From: Comamonadaceae bacterium
Lineage (GTDB): Bacteria; Pseudomonadota; Gammaproteobacteria; Burkholderiales; Burkholderiaceae_C
Direction of reading: 5' to 3'
Assembly (NCBI GenBank): GCA_947450645.1
Contig: CANFWH010000024.1
Coordinates: forward strand, 1 to 34,050
DNA length: 34,050 nucleotides
Part shown: piece after piece, positions 16,270 to 23,250 of the stretch
Layout of the letters: each line of letters starts with the position of its first letter
Numbering within the stretch: the stretch's first letter is position 1
Made by a program: the position numbers and the translations under genes
The notes under the pieces: generated by a model
The model's input: only the letters and a program-made list of their open reading frames with translations
Told to the model about the DNA's origin: nothing
Databases searched by the model: none

Positions 16270-16926
16270 TTATATATTCGATTTTATTTTTCCAATCTCG
16301 TCAATCGCTGAATGAATATCTGAAAATTTAATATGGGCTAGATCATTTATATCTAAACTCCACCATTCTAATGCTAGCAATTTTTCAATAATAGTTTCAT
16401 TAAAACGAAAGCGTAAAATTCTGGCAGGGTTACCACCCATAATTGCATATGGTGGCACATCTTTAGTTATAACTGCACCGAGACCAATAATTGCACCAGA
16501 ACCAATAGTTAAACCATATTTAACACTGGCATTATCACCAATCCACACATCATTTCCTATGGTTAATACAGGATTTTTAGGGGCAATGTTTATGCCATTG
16601 GTCAAAAGCGATTCACCATAGATTTTACTTGTATCGCGATATTGAAACTCATGAATAGATAACCAGTTTGTAGGGTGCGAGAAGGTGCCAACAGATGCTC
16701 TTGCCCCAAATGTGCAATAACGACCAATGTGTGAGTTAGCTACATATGAAAAGCACCCTAAACCAAAATATCGCATGATTGTGCAACGATTTACACACGA
16801 GTACTTATCAATTGTAACATTGCCTTCTATCTCCGAGTCAGTAATAAGTGCGCCATTTTCTAATTTAATGAATGGCTCATTATTCGTATATCTTTCATGA
16901 GCAGAAGTTTTTCTCTGGATAAACAT
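16270..16926 (-). CDS. CatB-like hexapeptide-repeat acetyltransferase
   Basis: A 218-residue left-handed beta-helix acyltransferase of the xenobiotic/CatB type, which O- or N-acetylates sugars or small molecules from acetyl-CoA. Hexapeptide repeats run from about residue 30 to 170 (EIEGNVTIDKYS, SHIGRYCTFGARASVG, IGNDVWIGDNASV, IGSGAIIGLGAVITKDVPP). The family His lies in FSHPTNWLSIHEF near 83-95. The frame can be extended upstream to a TTG near 17004, but that overlaps the broken SIS gene, so ATG 16926 is chosen. The gene and its upstream region are very AT-rich (the 60 bases from 16921 are only about 20 percent G+C), suggesting separate acquisition. Confidence 0.82.
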   Translation of the reverse strand: MFIQRKTSAHERYTNNEPFIKLENGALITDSEIEGNVTIDKYSCVNRCTIMRYFGLGCFSYVANSHIGRYCTFGARASVGTFSHPTNWLSIHEFQYRDTSKIYGESLLTNGINIAPKNPVLTIGNDVWIGDNASVKYGLTIGSGAIIGLGAVITKDVPPYAIMGGNPARILRFRFNETIIEKLLALEWWSLDINDLAHIKFSDIHSAIDEIGKIKSNI

Positions 16927-16969
16927 ATAAATTAGGTATTTTTGATAATCTTTAAATTTGGAAAAGGTA

Positions 16970-17395
16970 TTAAAATTTCCAGCCTGAGTATGCCAAGATA
17001 GCAAAGATATGTGTACCTAAAAAATTCCCCATTTTGAGCTTAGGTGAATTGCCGCTCCTAGATAGAACGATGAGCACATCACCAGCATTGGCTTTGACCT
17101 TGAGCTGTTCAGCATAAATTTGATCGTAACTAATATCGTTGGCTAAGCAAGTGATGACGGCGGAATTGGCACTGAGGGCTACTACGCGCATGCATGTTTC
17201 TCGTTTTTTTACCAGTACCGTATAAAAGTCGTGCGCTAAGTGAATTGCGTTGCCCCCATTGCCACAGATATAAATACTCTGATCTAATTGCCATGCATGT
17301 TGAAGCGTCCGACCAAGCGCAATCACGTCCTGCATGGCATCAAGCTGAAGGGGGTTGGTTAATTTTTCGGTATAGGTATGATTACGTGACTGCAT
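16970..17395 (-). pseudogene. Truncated SIS-domain sugar isomerase (GmhA-like)
   Basis: The 141 residues begin like a full SIS isomerase: CGNGGNAIHLAHDF near 47-60, VVALSANSAVITCLANDISYDQIYAEQL near 75-102, and SRSGNSPK near 113-120. After that, a stretch shorter than in GmhA leads to LGTHIFAILAYSGWKF and a stop. The C-terminal third, about 50 residues with the active-site His region, is missing. The break lies where AT-rich DNA before the acetyltransferase gene begins. It looks like a gene cut by recombination or insertion. The intact gmhA at 11648-12220 could cover for it. A functional short SIS protein is unlikely but not excluded. Confidence 0.7.
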
Positions 17396-17402
17396 GTGCT
17401 GA

Positions 17403-18635
17403 TTAATTTGGAAAGAATTGAAGTATGTGCTTCATAAAATTTTCACGATTATGAAAACTCCGCCATTGCTGACTGGCCGCAAAGGCTTTTGCTGCTAGTG
17501 CATCGTAATTGGCTATGGCCGATAACGCCCCCTGAACCGTATGCTCTACCGTTGGTGCATCGATCAAAACACCAGGCATACCATGCCGCTTGAGCGCAAA
17601 CTCCATCGTTGTTCTATTGGTGGCCACCTGCACGATGCCATTCGCCAAAGCTTCCATACACGGACCAGAGGTTTGACTGGCGTAGGACTGTTGGTGATAG
17701 GGCAAGAGCAATAAATCGGTGCTGTCGAGCATGCCTTGCCACTCTGTTTCTGTGAGCGGGCCTTGGACGACTTTGACGCGCGAATTTTTACTTGCCAAGT
17801 CTCGCATCATTTGCTGCTCGTCCTTGGATCTATCGCCCCCGATTTTCCAGTCACCACCTAGTTGAACCATGAAGTTGACACGATCGGGAGTTTGCGCCAA
17901 TAGTTGCTCGATGACGTAGGGCGCTGTGCCGAAACCTTTGGGCTCTCGTGGCACACCAAGGTAGGAGACGGTAATTTTTGCTGAACTACGTTGCATGGGA
18001 TTGGCATTTTCATACGAACAAAACGGAACGACATGGACAGGCTGTAGCAGGAGTTCTTGATAACTTTTAGCTGCCAATTCGTCGTATGCGACAAATTTGA
18101 TGCGGTCCTTGATGTGCTGGGGCAAGCGTTTGGCAGCTAGCCTAAATTGCTCGGCGGACGTGCGATCTAAAATTTCAAAACGACCCGATAGCTCTCCATT
18201 TTCAACAAGGGGATAAATGCCTGGTTGTATGCCCACGTGCAGCAAAAAATGTGGCGTCTGCTCCATGGGTATGCTCTTCCCCCACAGCCCTAATGCAAAC
18301 AAATCGGATGGTGTAATGTGATTCCAGCAGAGGATGTCCGTTTTTTCCCAGCCCTCAATTCGCCCCAAATCTTCTGCGGTGATATTGGCGGAAATGAGCA
18401 GCGATTCCATCGGCCCGCATAGGAAGTCGTTTGAAAAACCAAGCCACTCCCATTTTTGCGTGCGGAAATGGGGTGCAACAGTTAAGGGCGCTAAGTTGAC
18501 ATCTTTGGCGGCAACATGTCCAAAAATATGCGAAAGAATCCCCGCCTTGGCAAACGCATTAACGGTCATTAAACACTCGGAATAGTAATGCCCGTTAAGG
18601 TCTGCCAGAGCTGTATCGCAATAAATCAGTCGCAT
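17403..18635 (-). CDS. Glycosyltransferase, GT4-like (GT-B fold)
   Basis: A 410-residue protein. The C-terminal half has GT-B features: ITVSYLGVPREPKGF near 222-236, a nucleotide-sugar region with VKVVQGPLTETEWQGML near 287-303, DLLLLPYHQQSY near 307-318, and the E-containing SGPCMEALANG near 323-333, matching the family-4 E-x7-E region. No membrane segments are seen. It lies directly after the HMW1C-like gene with a 29-base gap, an arrangement that recalls loci where an N-linked glucose is extended by a second cytoplasmic glycosyltransferase. Donor and acceptor are unknown. Confidence 0.78.
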   Translation of the reverse strand: MRLIYCDTALADLNGHYYSECLMTVNAFAKAGILSHIFGHVAAKDVNLAPLTVAPHFRTQKWEWLGFSNDFLCGPMESLLISANITAEDLGRIEGWEKTDILCWNHITPSDLFALGLWGKSIPMEQTPHFLLHVGIQPGIYPLVENGELSGRFEILDRTSAEQFRLAAKRLPQHIKDRIKFVAYDELAAKSYQELLLQPVHVVPFCSYENANPMQRSSAKITVSYLGVPREPKGFGTAPYVIEQLLAQTPDRVNFMVQLGGDWKIGGDRSKDEQQMMRDLASKNSRVKVVQGPLTETEWQGMLDSTDLLLLPYHQQSYASQTSGPCMEALANGIVQVATNRTTMEFALKRHGMPGVLIDAPTVEHTVQGALSAIANYDALAAKAFAASQQWRSFHNRENFMKHILQFFPN

Positions 18636-18664
18636 AATGGTGAGAATTTGGGAAGGTTTGAAAT

Positions 18665-20503
18665 TTATTTTGACTTCTTAACCAACTCGATGAGTCGATC
18701 CCCGAATATTTCTGGCCTACCTGTAAATAAAATTTGAACGCCGTTTTTGGCAATTAATTCGCGGCGTAATTTAAGTCGCTCTTTAGGGTTGTCGATGAGG
18801 CGCACTGCGGCTGCAATGTACTCTTCGACTGAGTTTGTTGCCATCCAGCTAGGTACGCCAAGGCGGCCAAACAAACCTCGATCGATGCACTCAAAAACCT
18901 CGGCGCCATTCAAGCATACGCCGACTTGTCCAAGCGTCACGGTGTCAATAATGCCATTGGTATTACCAAATGGGAATGGATTAATAAACATATCACATTC
19001 GTTGATCTTGGCCATGTACTCTGGATAGTTCAAATGACGGTTCACGTGCGCGTTATCGCCCAAAAATTGTTTGATAACGCGGTTAACTTGAGGATGGATC
19101 AAGCTGGTCGCTTGTCCCACCATGAACTCAAACAACACAGGTGTTTTGGCTGTATCCACAATGGCTTTGCAAGTCTGCAAAAAGCGAGGGTTGAGCTTCA
19201 TGGTTGTTGAGCACACAGCAATCTTGACCACCTCGGGATTTTTACCGTCTTTATCGCGCAGATTAGGAATTAAATTTTCTGGTAGAGCCGCGGATGGAAC
19301 ATAGGGCAGCGCATCTTTTGGCAGACGTAGCAGTTTTTCGGAGAAGCAAGTCTCTTCGCCAACGTAATCGTCCTCGACTACCACATAGTCCATATGCGGT
19401 GAATGTGTGGTGGCAGGATGCCCCAGCGCCATGACTTGCAGCGGTGCGAAGCGCAAATTACAAGCGAACATGGTGAGCGGGAACATACCAACACTGGGCA
19501 TATAAAAGACTCTGGCTTGCTTGCCAATGGCCGTGTCACGGATATGCGCCATTTGCTCGATCATCGAGCCGCCTTTGATCTCGATGAATTCATCGAATAC
19601 CGCGCGACCTAATTCATCCACATTGCTCGCATAACCCATAGCGACCACATTGAAGTGGCGCCGCGCCGCGCGCATCGTCGTCGAGTGCGTGCGGTAAATA
19701 GAGTGTGATCCGTTAAACCACTCAAGCACCACTAACATGGTCGGCTTTGTGCCCTTAGGCAAGGCATTCAGCGGCGGTGCATCGGATAGGCCGTTTTGCA
19801 GCATCTTGTTACGCACAATCACGTTGATTGCGCCTTTGACACGATGGCGGTCGGGGCGATCTGCATAGCTGCAATGCATATAGACGTCGTGCATGATGCC
19901 CGAGGGCAATTGATCGAGATCCATTTGCTGCAATTTATCAGGTAGCCAACCCAGTACTAGTTCGCGCTTTGCGTGCGCAGAAGGTGAAGCCAAAAATCTT
20001 GGCGCAAGCCAAAGCATGCATAGACTCACTGACAAAGCAGGATTGGCCGCCCAAAGGCCGTCCAAATTGATTGGAATCTCAGATTCAGGAAAGGCCAGTA
20101 GTGCGAACTTATTTAAGTTTTCAGGCGTTAGCTGTAGCTCCTCTTTATCCCAGCCAAGATTGTTTAACGCTCGAATAACGTGATCGGCGTTACGGAATGG
20201 AGTTACTGCAAAAAGTGTGCCCAGCCAACGCTGTAGCTGTAGCATTTGCGAATAGCCTTGTGGTGACAATGTGAAGCTAGGATCAAGGAAGAGATGCGAA
20301 ATGGCTGAGGCGATACGCGTCAAAATGTGTGCGTCAATATCGTCGCCGTTTGCCAATGCCGCCATAGGCTTAGCGGTAAAACTAGGCGCTAAGTTCCCAT
20401 AGTGGTTATCCAACATCTGCAAAAGCTGCATCAGCTCACGCCCTGATACCTCATATTGACGGGTGTTGACGGCGTGCTCAAAGCGTTCTAAATTGAATTC
20501 CAT
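18665..20503 (-). CDS. HMW1C-like protein N-glycosyltransferase (GT41)
   Basis: A 612-residue protein, the usual length of HMW1C/NGT enzymes (about 620), which attach glucose from UDP-glucose to Asn in N-x-S/T sequons of proteins in the cytoplasm. The N-terminal all-helical domain covers about 1-240. In the GT-B part are SIYRTHS (268-274, with the conserved His273), GHPATTHS (361-368), VEDDYVG (376-382), the LLRLPKDALPYVPSA block (391-405), STTMKLNP (432-439, with the UDP-binding Lys436) and NPFPFGNTNGIIDTVTLG (508-525). These match characterised Actinobacillus and Haemophilus enzymes almost without gaps. No tetratricopeptide repeats or signal peptide are present. No adhesin or two-partner secretion gene lies in the window, so the target protein is unknown. 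Confidence 0.93.
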   Translation of the reverse strand: MEFNLERFEHAVNTRQYEVSGRELMQLLQMLDNHYGNLAPSFTAKPMAALANGDDIDAHILTRIASAISHLFLDPSFTLSPQGYSQMLQLQRWLGTLFAVTPFRNADHVIRALNNLGWDKEELQLTPENLNKFALLAFPESEIPINLDGLWAANPALSVSLCMLWLAPRFLASPSAHAKRELVLGWLPDKLQQMDLDQLPSGIMHDVYMHCSYADRPDRHRVKGAINVIVRNKMLQNGLSDAPPLNALPKGTKPTMLVVLEWFNGSHSIYRTHSTTMRAARRHFNVVAMGYASNVDELGRAVFDEFIEIKGGSMIEQMAHIRDTAIGKQARVFYMPSVGMFPLTMFACNLRFAPLQVMALGHPATTHSPHMDYVVVEDDYVGEETCFSEKLLRLPKDALPYVPSAALPENLIPNLRDKDGKNPEVVKIAVCSTTMKLNPRFLQTCKAIVDTAKTPVLFEFMVGQATSLIHPQVNRVIKQFLGDNAHVNRHLNYPEYMAKINECDMFINPFPFGNTNGIIDTVTLGQVGVCLNGAEVFECIDRGLFGRLGVPSWMATNSVEEYIAAAVRLIDNPKERLKLRRELIAKNGVQILFTGRPEIFGDRLIELVKKSK

Positions 20504-20550
20504 AATTTATTGTTAGACAAGGGAAATGGCGATAAAGCTGAGTCTTGAGT

Positions 20551-21705
20551 TTACATCGAAAGTGTTAGCAATTCGGCGTATTGGTGGCTGCTGGCTATCA
20601 CTGGATTTGTCTTGTGGCAGTGATCGGCCTCTGCCCCAGCAATGATGCTATCAAACTGCCCGCTGGTCACGCCCATAGCCGCTAAGCCTGTAGGTAATCC
20701 AAGCCTTGCATTCATCCCTTTGATGGCTGCTGGAATATCGGCGCCACTACTTTGCCCAAGTCCCATGGCGTAGGCCATACGGTTCATGCGGTCTTCTGTT
20801 TTAATAGACTCTGCTTGCGCATTAAATGCCACGATAGCAGGTAAAAACATGGCATTAAGTGTTCCGTGATGCAGCATGGGGTTGACGCCCCCAAGACTAT
20901 GACTGAGTGAATGCACGCACCCAAGACCTTTTTGGAAAGCCATGGCGCCTTGCATGGACGCGCTCATCATCTGCCTACGCGCTTCGCGGTCCGAGCCATT
21001 TTGCGTTGCGCGTTCGATATGTGCCCAAGCCCGTGCAAGGCCATCGAGTGCAATGCCATCGGCTGGTGGATTAAAGCTGGGTGCCATAAAGGTTTCCATG
21101 CAGTGCGCAACAGCATCCATGCCCGTTGCGGCAGTGAGTTTGGCGGGCAAGCCCAGCGTGAGCTCAGGATCGCAAATTGCCGTTTTGGGCACAAGAAACC
21201 ATGAGTGAAAGCCTAACTTGCGTCCATCTGCCACGATGATGATCGCACCGCGCGCCACCTCCGAACCCGTGCCGCTGGTCGTGGGAATTGCAATTAAGGG
21301 CGCAACTTTTTCTGTGATGAGCCCCGAGCCACCTTCGATCGTGGCATAGGTTTTAAGCTGTCCAAGTTCGCACGTAGTATGTGTGGCGGCAATCGCAACG
21401 CCTTTGGCACAATCAATCGCCGAGCCACCGCCAACCGCAATGAGACCATCGCAGCCCCTTGTTTGATATTGCTTGCCAGCCGCCATCACGGCTGCCTCCG
21501 TAGGATTGGACGGCGTTTGATCGAATACTTCAACCACTATGCCGCCGAGCTGATCAAGTGCCTTTTGTAAAATGCCGGCAGCTTTGACCCCCGCATCGGT
21601 CACGATAAGTGGCTTGGTAATGCCGACGCGTTGGCACTCGGATTTGAGCAGTGATATCGCACCAAAATCAAATTGAATCGTGGTGATGTAGTTGATGACA
21701 GACAT
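20551..21705 (-). CDS. Iron-containing alcohol dehydrogenase
   Basis: A 384-residue family III (iron-type) alcohol dehydrogenase, full length. The NAD-binding motif GGGSAIDCAKG is near 97-107 and TTSGTGSEV near 141-149. Metal ligands lie in GMDAVAHCMETF (Asp and His near 196-200), VHSLSHSLGG (near 264-273) and the HHGTLNAMFLP segment (near 278-288). It interconverts alcohols and aldehydes or semialdehydes. The placement between the exported methyltransferase-like gene and the N-glycosyltransferase gene is unexplained; it may simply be an adjacent metabolic gene or it may act on a sugar precursor. The substrate is unknown. Confidence 0.9.
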   Translation of the reverse strand: MSVINYITTIQFDFGAISLLKSECQRVGITKPLIVTDAGVKAAGILQKALDQLGGIVVEVFDQTPSNPTEAAVMAAGKQYQTRGCDGLIAVGGGSAIDCAKGVAIAATHTTCELGQLKTYATIEGGSGLITEKVAPLIAIPTTSGTGSEVARGAIIIVADGRKLGFHSWFLVPKTAICDPELTLGLPAKLTAATGMDAVAHCMETFMAPSFNPPADGIALDGLARAWAHIERATQNGSDREARRQMMSASMQGAMAFQKGLGCVHSLSHSLGGVNPMLHHGTLNAMFLPAIVAFNAQAESIKTEDRMNRMAYAMGLGQSSGADIPAAIKGMNARLGLPTGLAAMGVTSGQFDSIIAGAEADHCHKTNPVIASSHQYAELLTLSM

Positions 21706-21711
21706 GGAGAT

Positions 21712-22467
21712 TTATTTTTGAAACACGAGCGCAAGACGATTGGTATGCCCTCTCACTTTGGGGTTAAAGATGGCAAGGCTTTCGTCATCGTCTTGGCTAT
21801 TTAAAACGGGGCTGTCCAAAACCAATTTAAATCCTGCTTGTATGAGGTCACTCATGACTTTTTGCTTATCAATGCGGTGCAGGGTTTTGGTGTCTCTCGC
21901 ACCAGAGCCCGCTTGGGCTTGGTGATCGGTCATGATGAGGTAGCCGCCAGGCCTCAGAGCCGCCCACAAAGCCTTATCCATTTTGGCTTCGTCGTGGTTC
22001 GGATTATTGAATGTGTCGTGATACATCAAGCCTGCAAAGATAGCATCGTAAGGCGGGCTGGGCTTTGCGACGGCTTCAAAATCGACGGTGAGCAGAGAGA
22101 TGTTTGGGCGCAATTGGGTTAAGGCGTTTAGTGCATCACCGAGCTTGAAATGCTCCACCCAATCTGCTGGATTTTGCGCATCGACATGACCTTTTGCGCC
22201 TACCGCGCCCGAAAGAATCATGGACATATACCCCGCAGTTGCACCAAGGTCTAGTACGCGATCGCCTTCTTTGATGTAGGGCAAGACAAAAGCAATTTCA
22301 GGTTTCCGCGCCGCATCGCGTTCGCGCTGTTTGGCGGGGCGATCAGCTGCCGCAAGGATGCTCTCCATGCGATTGATCGTCTCTGCGTTGGGTGTTTGTG
22401 CCCAACAGCAAACGACGCAGAATACGGACATGGACATCAGTCCAAAAAGAAATGTACGAAGTCTCAT
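21712..22467 (-). CDS. Exported methyltransferase-like protein (COG4798 type)
   Basis: A 251-residue protein with an N-terminal signal sequence: basic start MRLR, hydrophobic core to about residue 22, then a cleavage-like C-W-A-Q. The rest is a SAM-methyltransferase fold, with DRVLDLGATAGYMSMIL near 73-89 and RPGGYLIMTDHQAQAG near 152-167. COG4798 'predicted methyltransferases' commonly carry such signal peptides although SAM is cytoplasmic, so the true role is unclear. A strong Shine-Dalgarno (22473-22479) supports ATG 22467. It starts 14 bases after ygfZ ends and ends 6 bases before the dehydrogenase gene. Confidence 0.75.
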   Translation of the reverse strand: MRLRTFLFGLMSMSVFCVVCCWAQTPNAETINRMESILAAADRPAKQRERDAARKPEIAFVLPYIKEGDRVLDLGATAGYMSMILSGAVGAKGHVDAQNPADWVEHFKLGDALNALTQLRPNISLLTVDFEAVAKPSPPYDAIFAGLMYHDTFNNPNHDEAKMDKALWAALRPGGYLIMTDHQAQAGSGARDTKTLHRIDKQKVMSDLIQAGFKLVLDSPVLNSQDDDESLAIFNPKVRGHTNRLALVFQK

Positions 22468-22472
22468 GCTAG

Positions 22473-22479
22473 CTCCTTT
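22473..22479 (-). promoter_or_regulatory. Strong Shine-Dalgarno of the exported methyltransferase-like gene
   Basis: On the minus strand the sequence reads AAAGGAGCTAGC-ATG, with AAAGGAG 5 bases from ATG 22467. It contrasts with most genes further down the cluster, which have no visible site. Confidence 0.7.
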
Positions 22480-22481
22480 GC

Positions 22482-23228
22482 TTAAATATCTTCCAATAGC
22501 GGATAGGGCAACTCACGCATCACAAGCAGAACGCCATCTTGATGGCCGAGCCTTAGCTCGCTTTGCGCAAAACTAGTTTGAATACAAATCAGCGCCAAGC
22601 CACCATCGAATTGCACCACCACGCCCACCGATTCATCTTCGCCAACGGCAAACACCATTTGCCCTACAGTGCCAGAAAGCGGCTGGGAAGCCATATCCTG
22701 CTTGGCCTGCACGAGGTACGTTCTGCGTTTGATTGCGCCCCTAAACTGACTCCGCGCCACGACCTCTTGCCCTGGATAGCAGCCTTTTTTAAAGCTCACG
22801 CCGCCAATGGATTCGTAGTTCAGCATTTGCGGTACAAACAAATCAACCAAGGGTGCTGTGATGCGGGCGACACCGCGCTCGACCTCGTGCTCGGCCCACG
22901 CCGTGAGGTCGTGCTTGGCAAAAAGCTCAGGCAGCATGTCGCTCGCATCCGAGAGCACGACCTTGGCTCGCATCACAAACATGGAGAGGCGCTTCAAAGT
23001 GGCGGCGGCAATATCTTTGGAGAGCACAAGTGCAATGTCGTCGTTGCTGAGTTTGATGCCCCAAAAGCTTGCCAGCATCCGCCCTTTGGCGCTGCAATAG
23101 GCGGCAAGCTGCCATTGGTTATTGGGCAAGAGCGCGAAGTCGTTGCTAAGTTGGCCTTGCAAAAACAACGCGGCGTCTGCGCCCGATGCGCGAATGACTG
23201 CGAGGTGGTCGAGGCGAGAAGTATCCAT
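22482..23228 (-). CDS. ygfZ: Folate-binding protein YgfZ (GcvT-like)
   Basis: About 248 residues, related to the T-protein of glycine cleavage; YgfZ uses tetrahydrofolate in iron-sulfur enzyme maintenance. The family signature K-G-C-Y-x-G-Q-E is intact (KKGCYPGQEVVARS, near 147-160). Early motifs FLQGQLSNDF and YCSAKGRMLASF are also present. The start is uncertain. ATG 23228 has GGAGGG immediately upstream, which is closer than usual. ATG 23252 would make its start codon overlap the mltG start on the other strand. A longer open frame to 23711 runs through mltG and is not believed. It is the first gene of the long minus-strand run. Confidence 0.88.
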   Translation of the reverse strand: MDTSRLDHLAVIRASGADAALFLQGQLSNDFALLPNNQWQLAAYCSAKGRMLASFWGIKLSNDDIALVLSKDIAAATLKRLSMFVMRAKVVLSDASDMLPELFAKHDLTAWAEHEVERGVARITAPLVDLFVPQMLNYESIGGVSFKKGCYPGQEVVARSQFRGAIKRRTYLVQAKQDMASQPLSGTVGQMVFAVGEDESVGVVVQFDGGLALICIQTSFAQSELRLGHQDGVLLVMRELPYPLLEDI

Positions 23229-23250
23229 CCCTCCATTATCATCAACCTTC

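Noticed and set aside
16927-17004. Extended start of the acetyltransferase
   Set aside because: It would begin at a TTG within the SIS remnant. The added residues look like read-through of junction DNA, although they show that the frame is open there.
23122-23250. N-terminal extension of mltG
   Set aside because: It runs antisense to ygfZ, and the membrane anchor typical of MltG starts exactly at ATG 23251.
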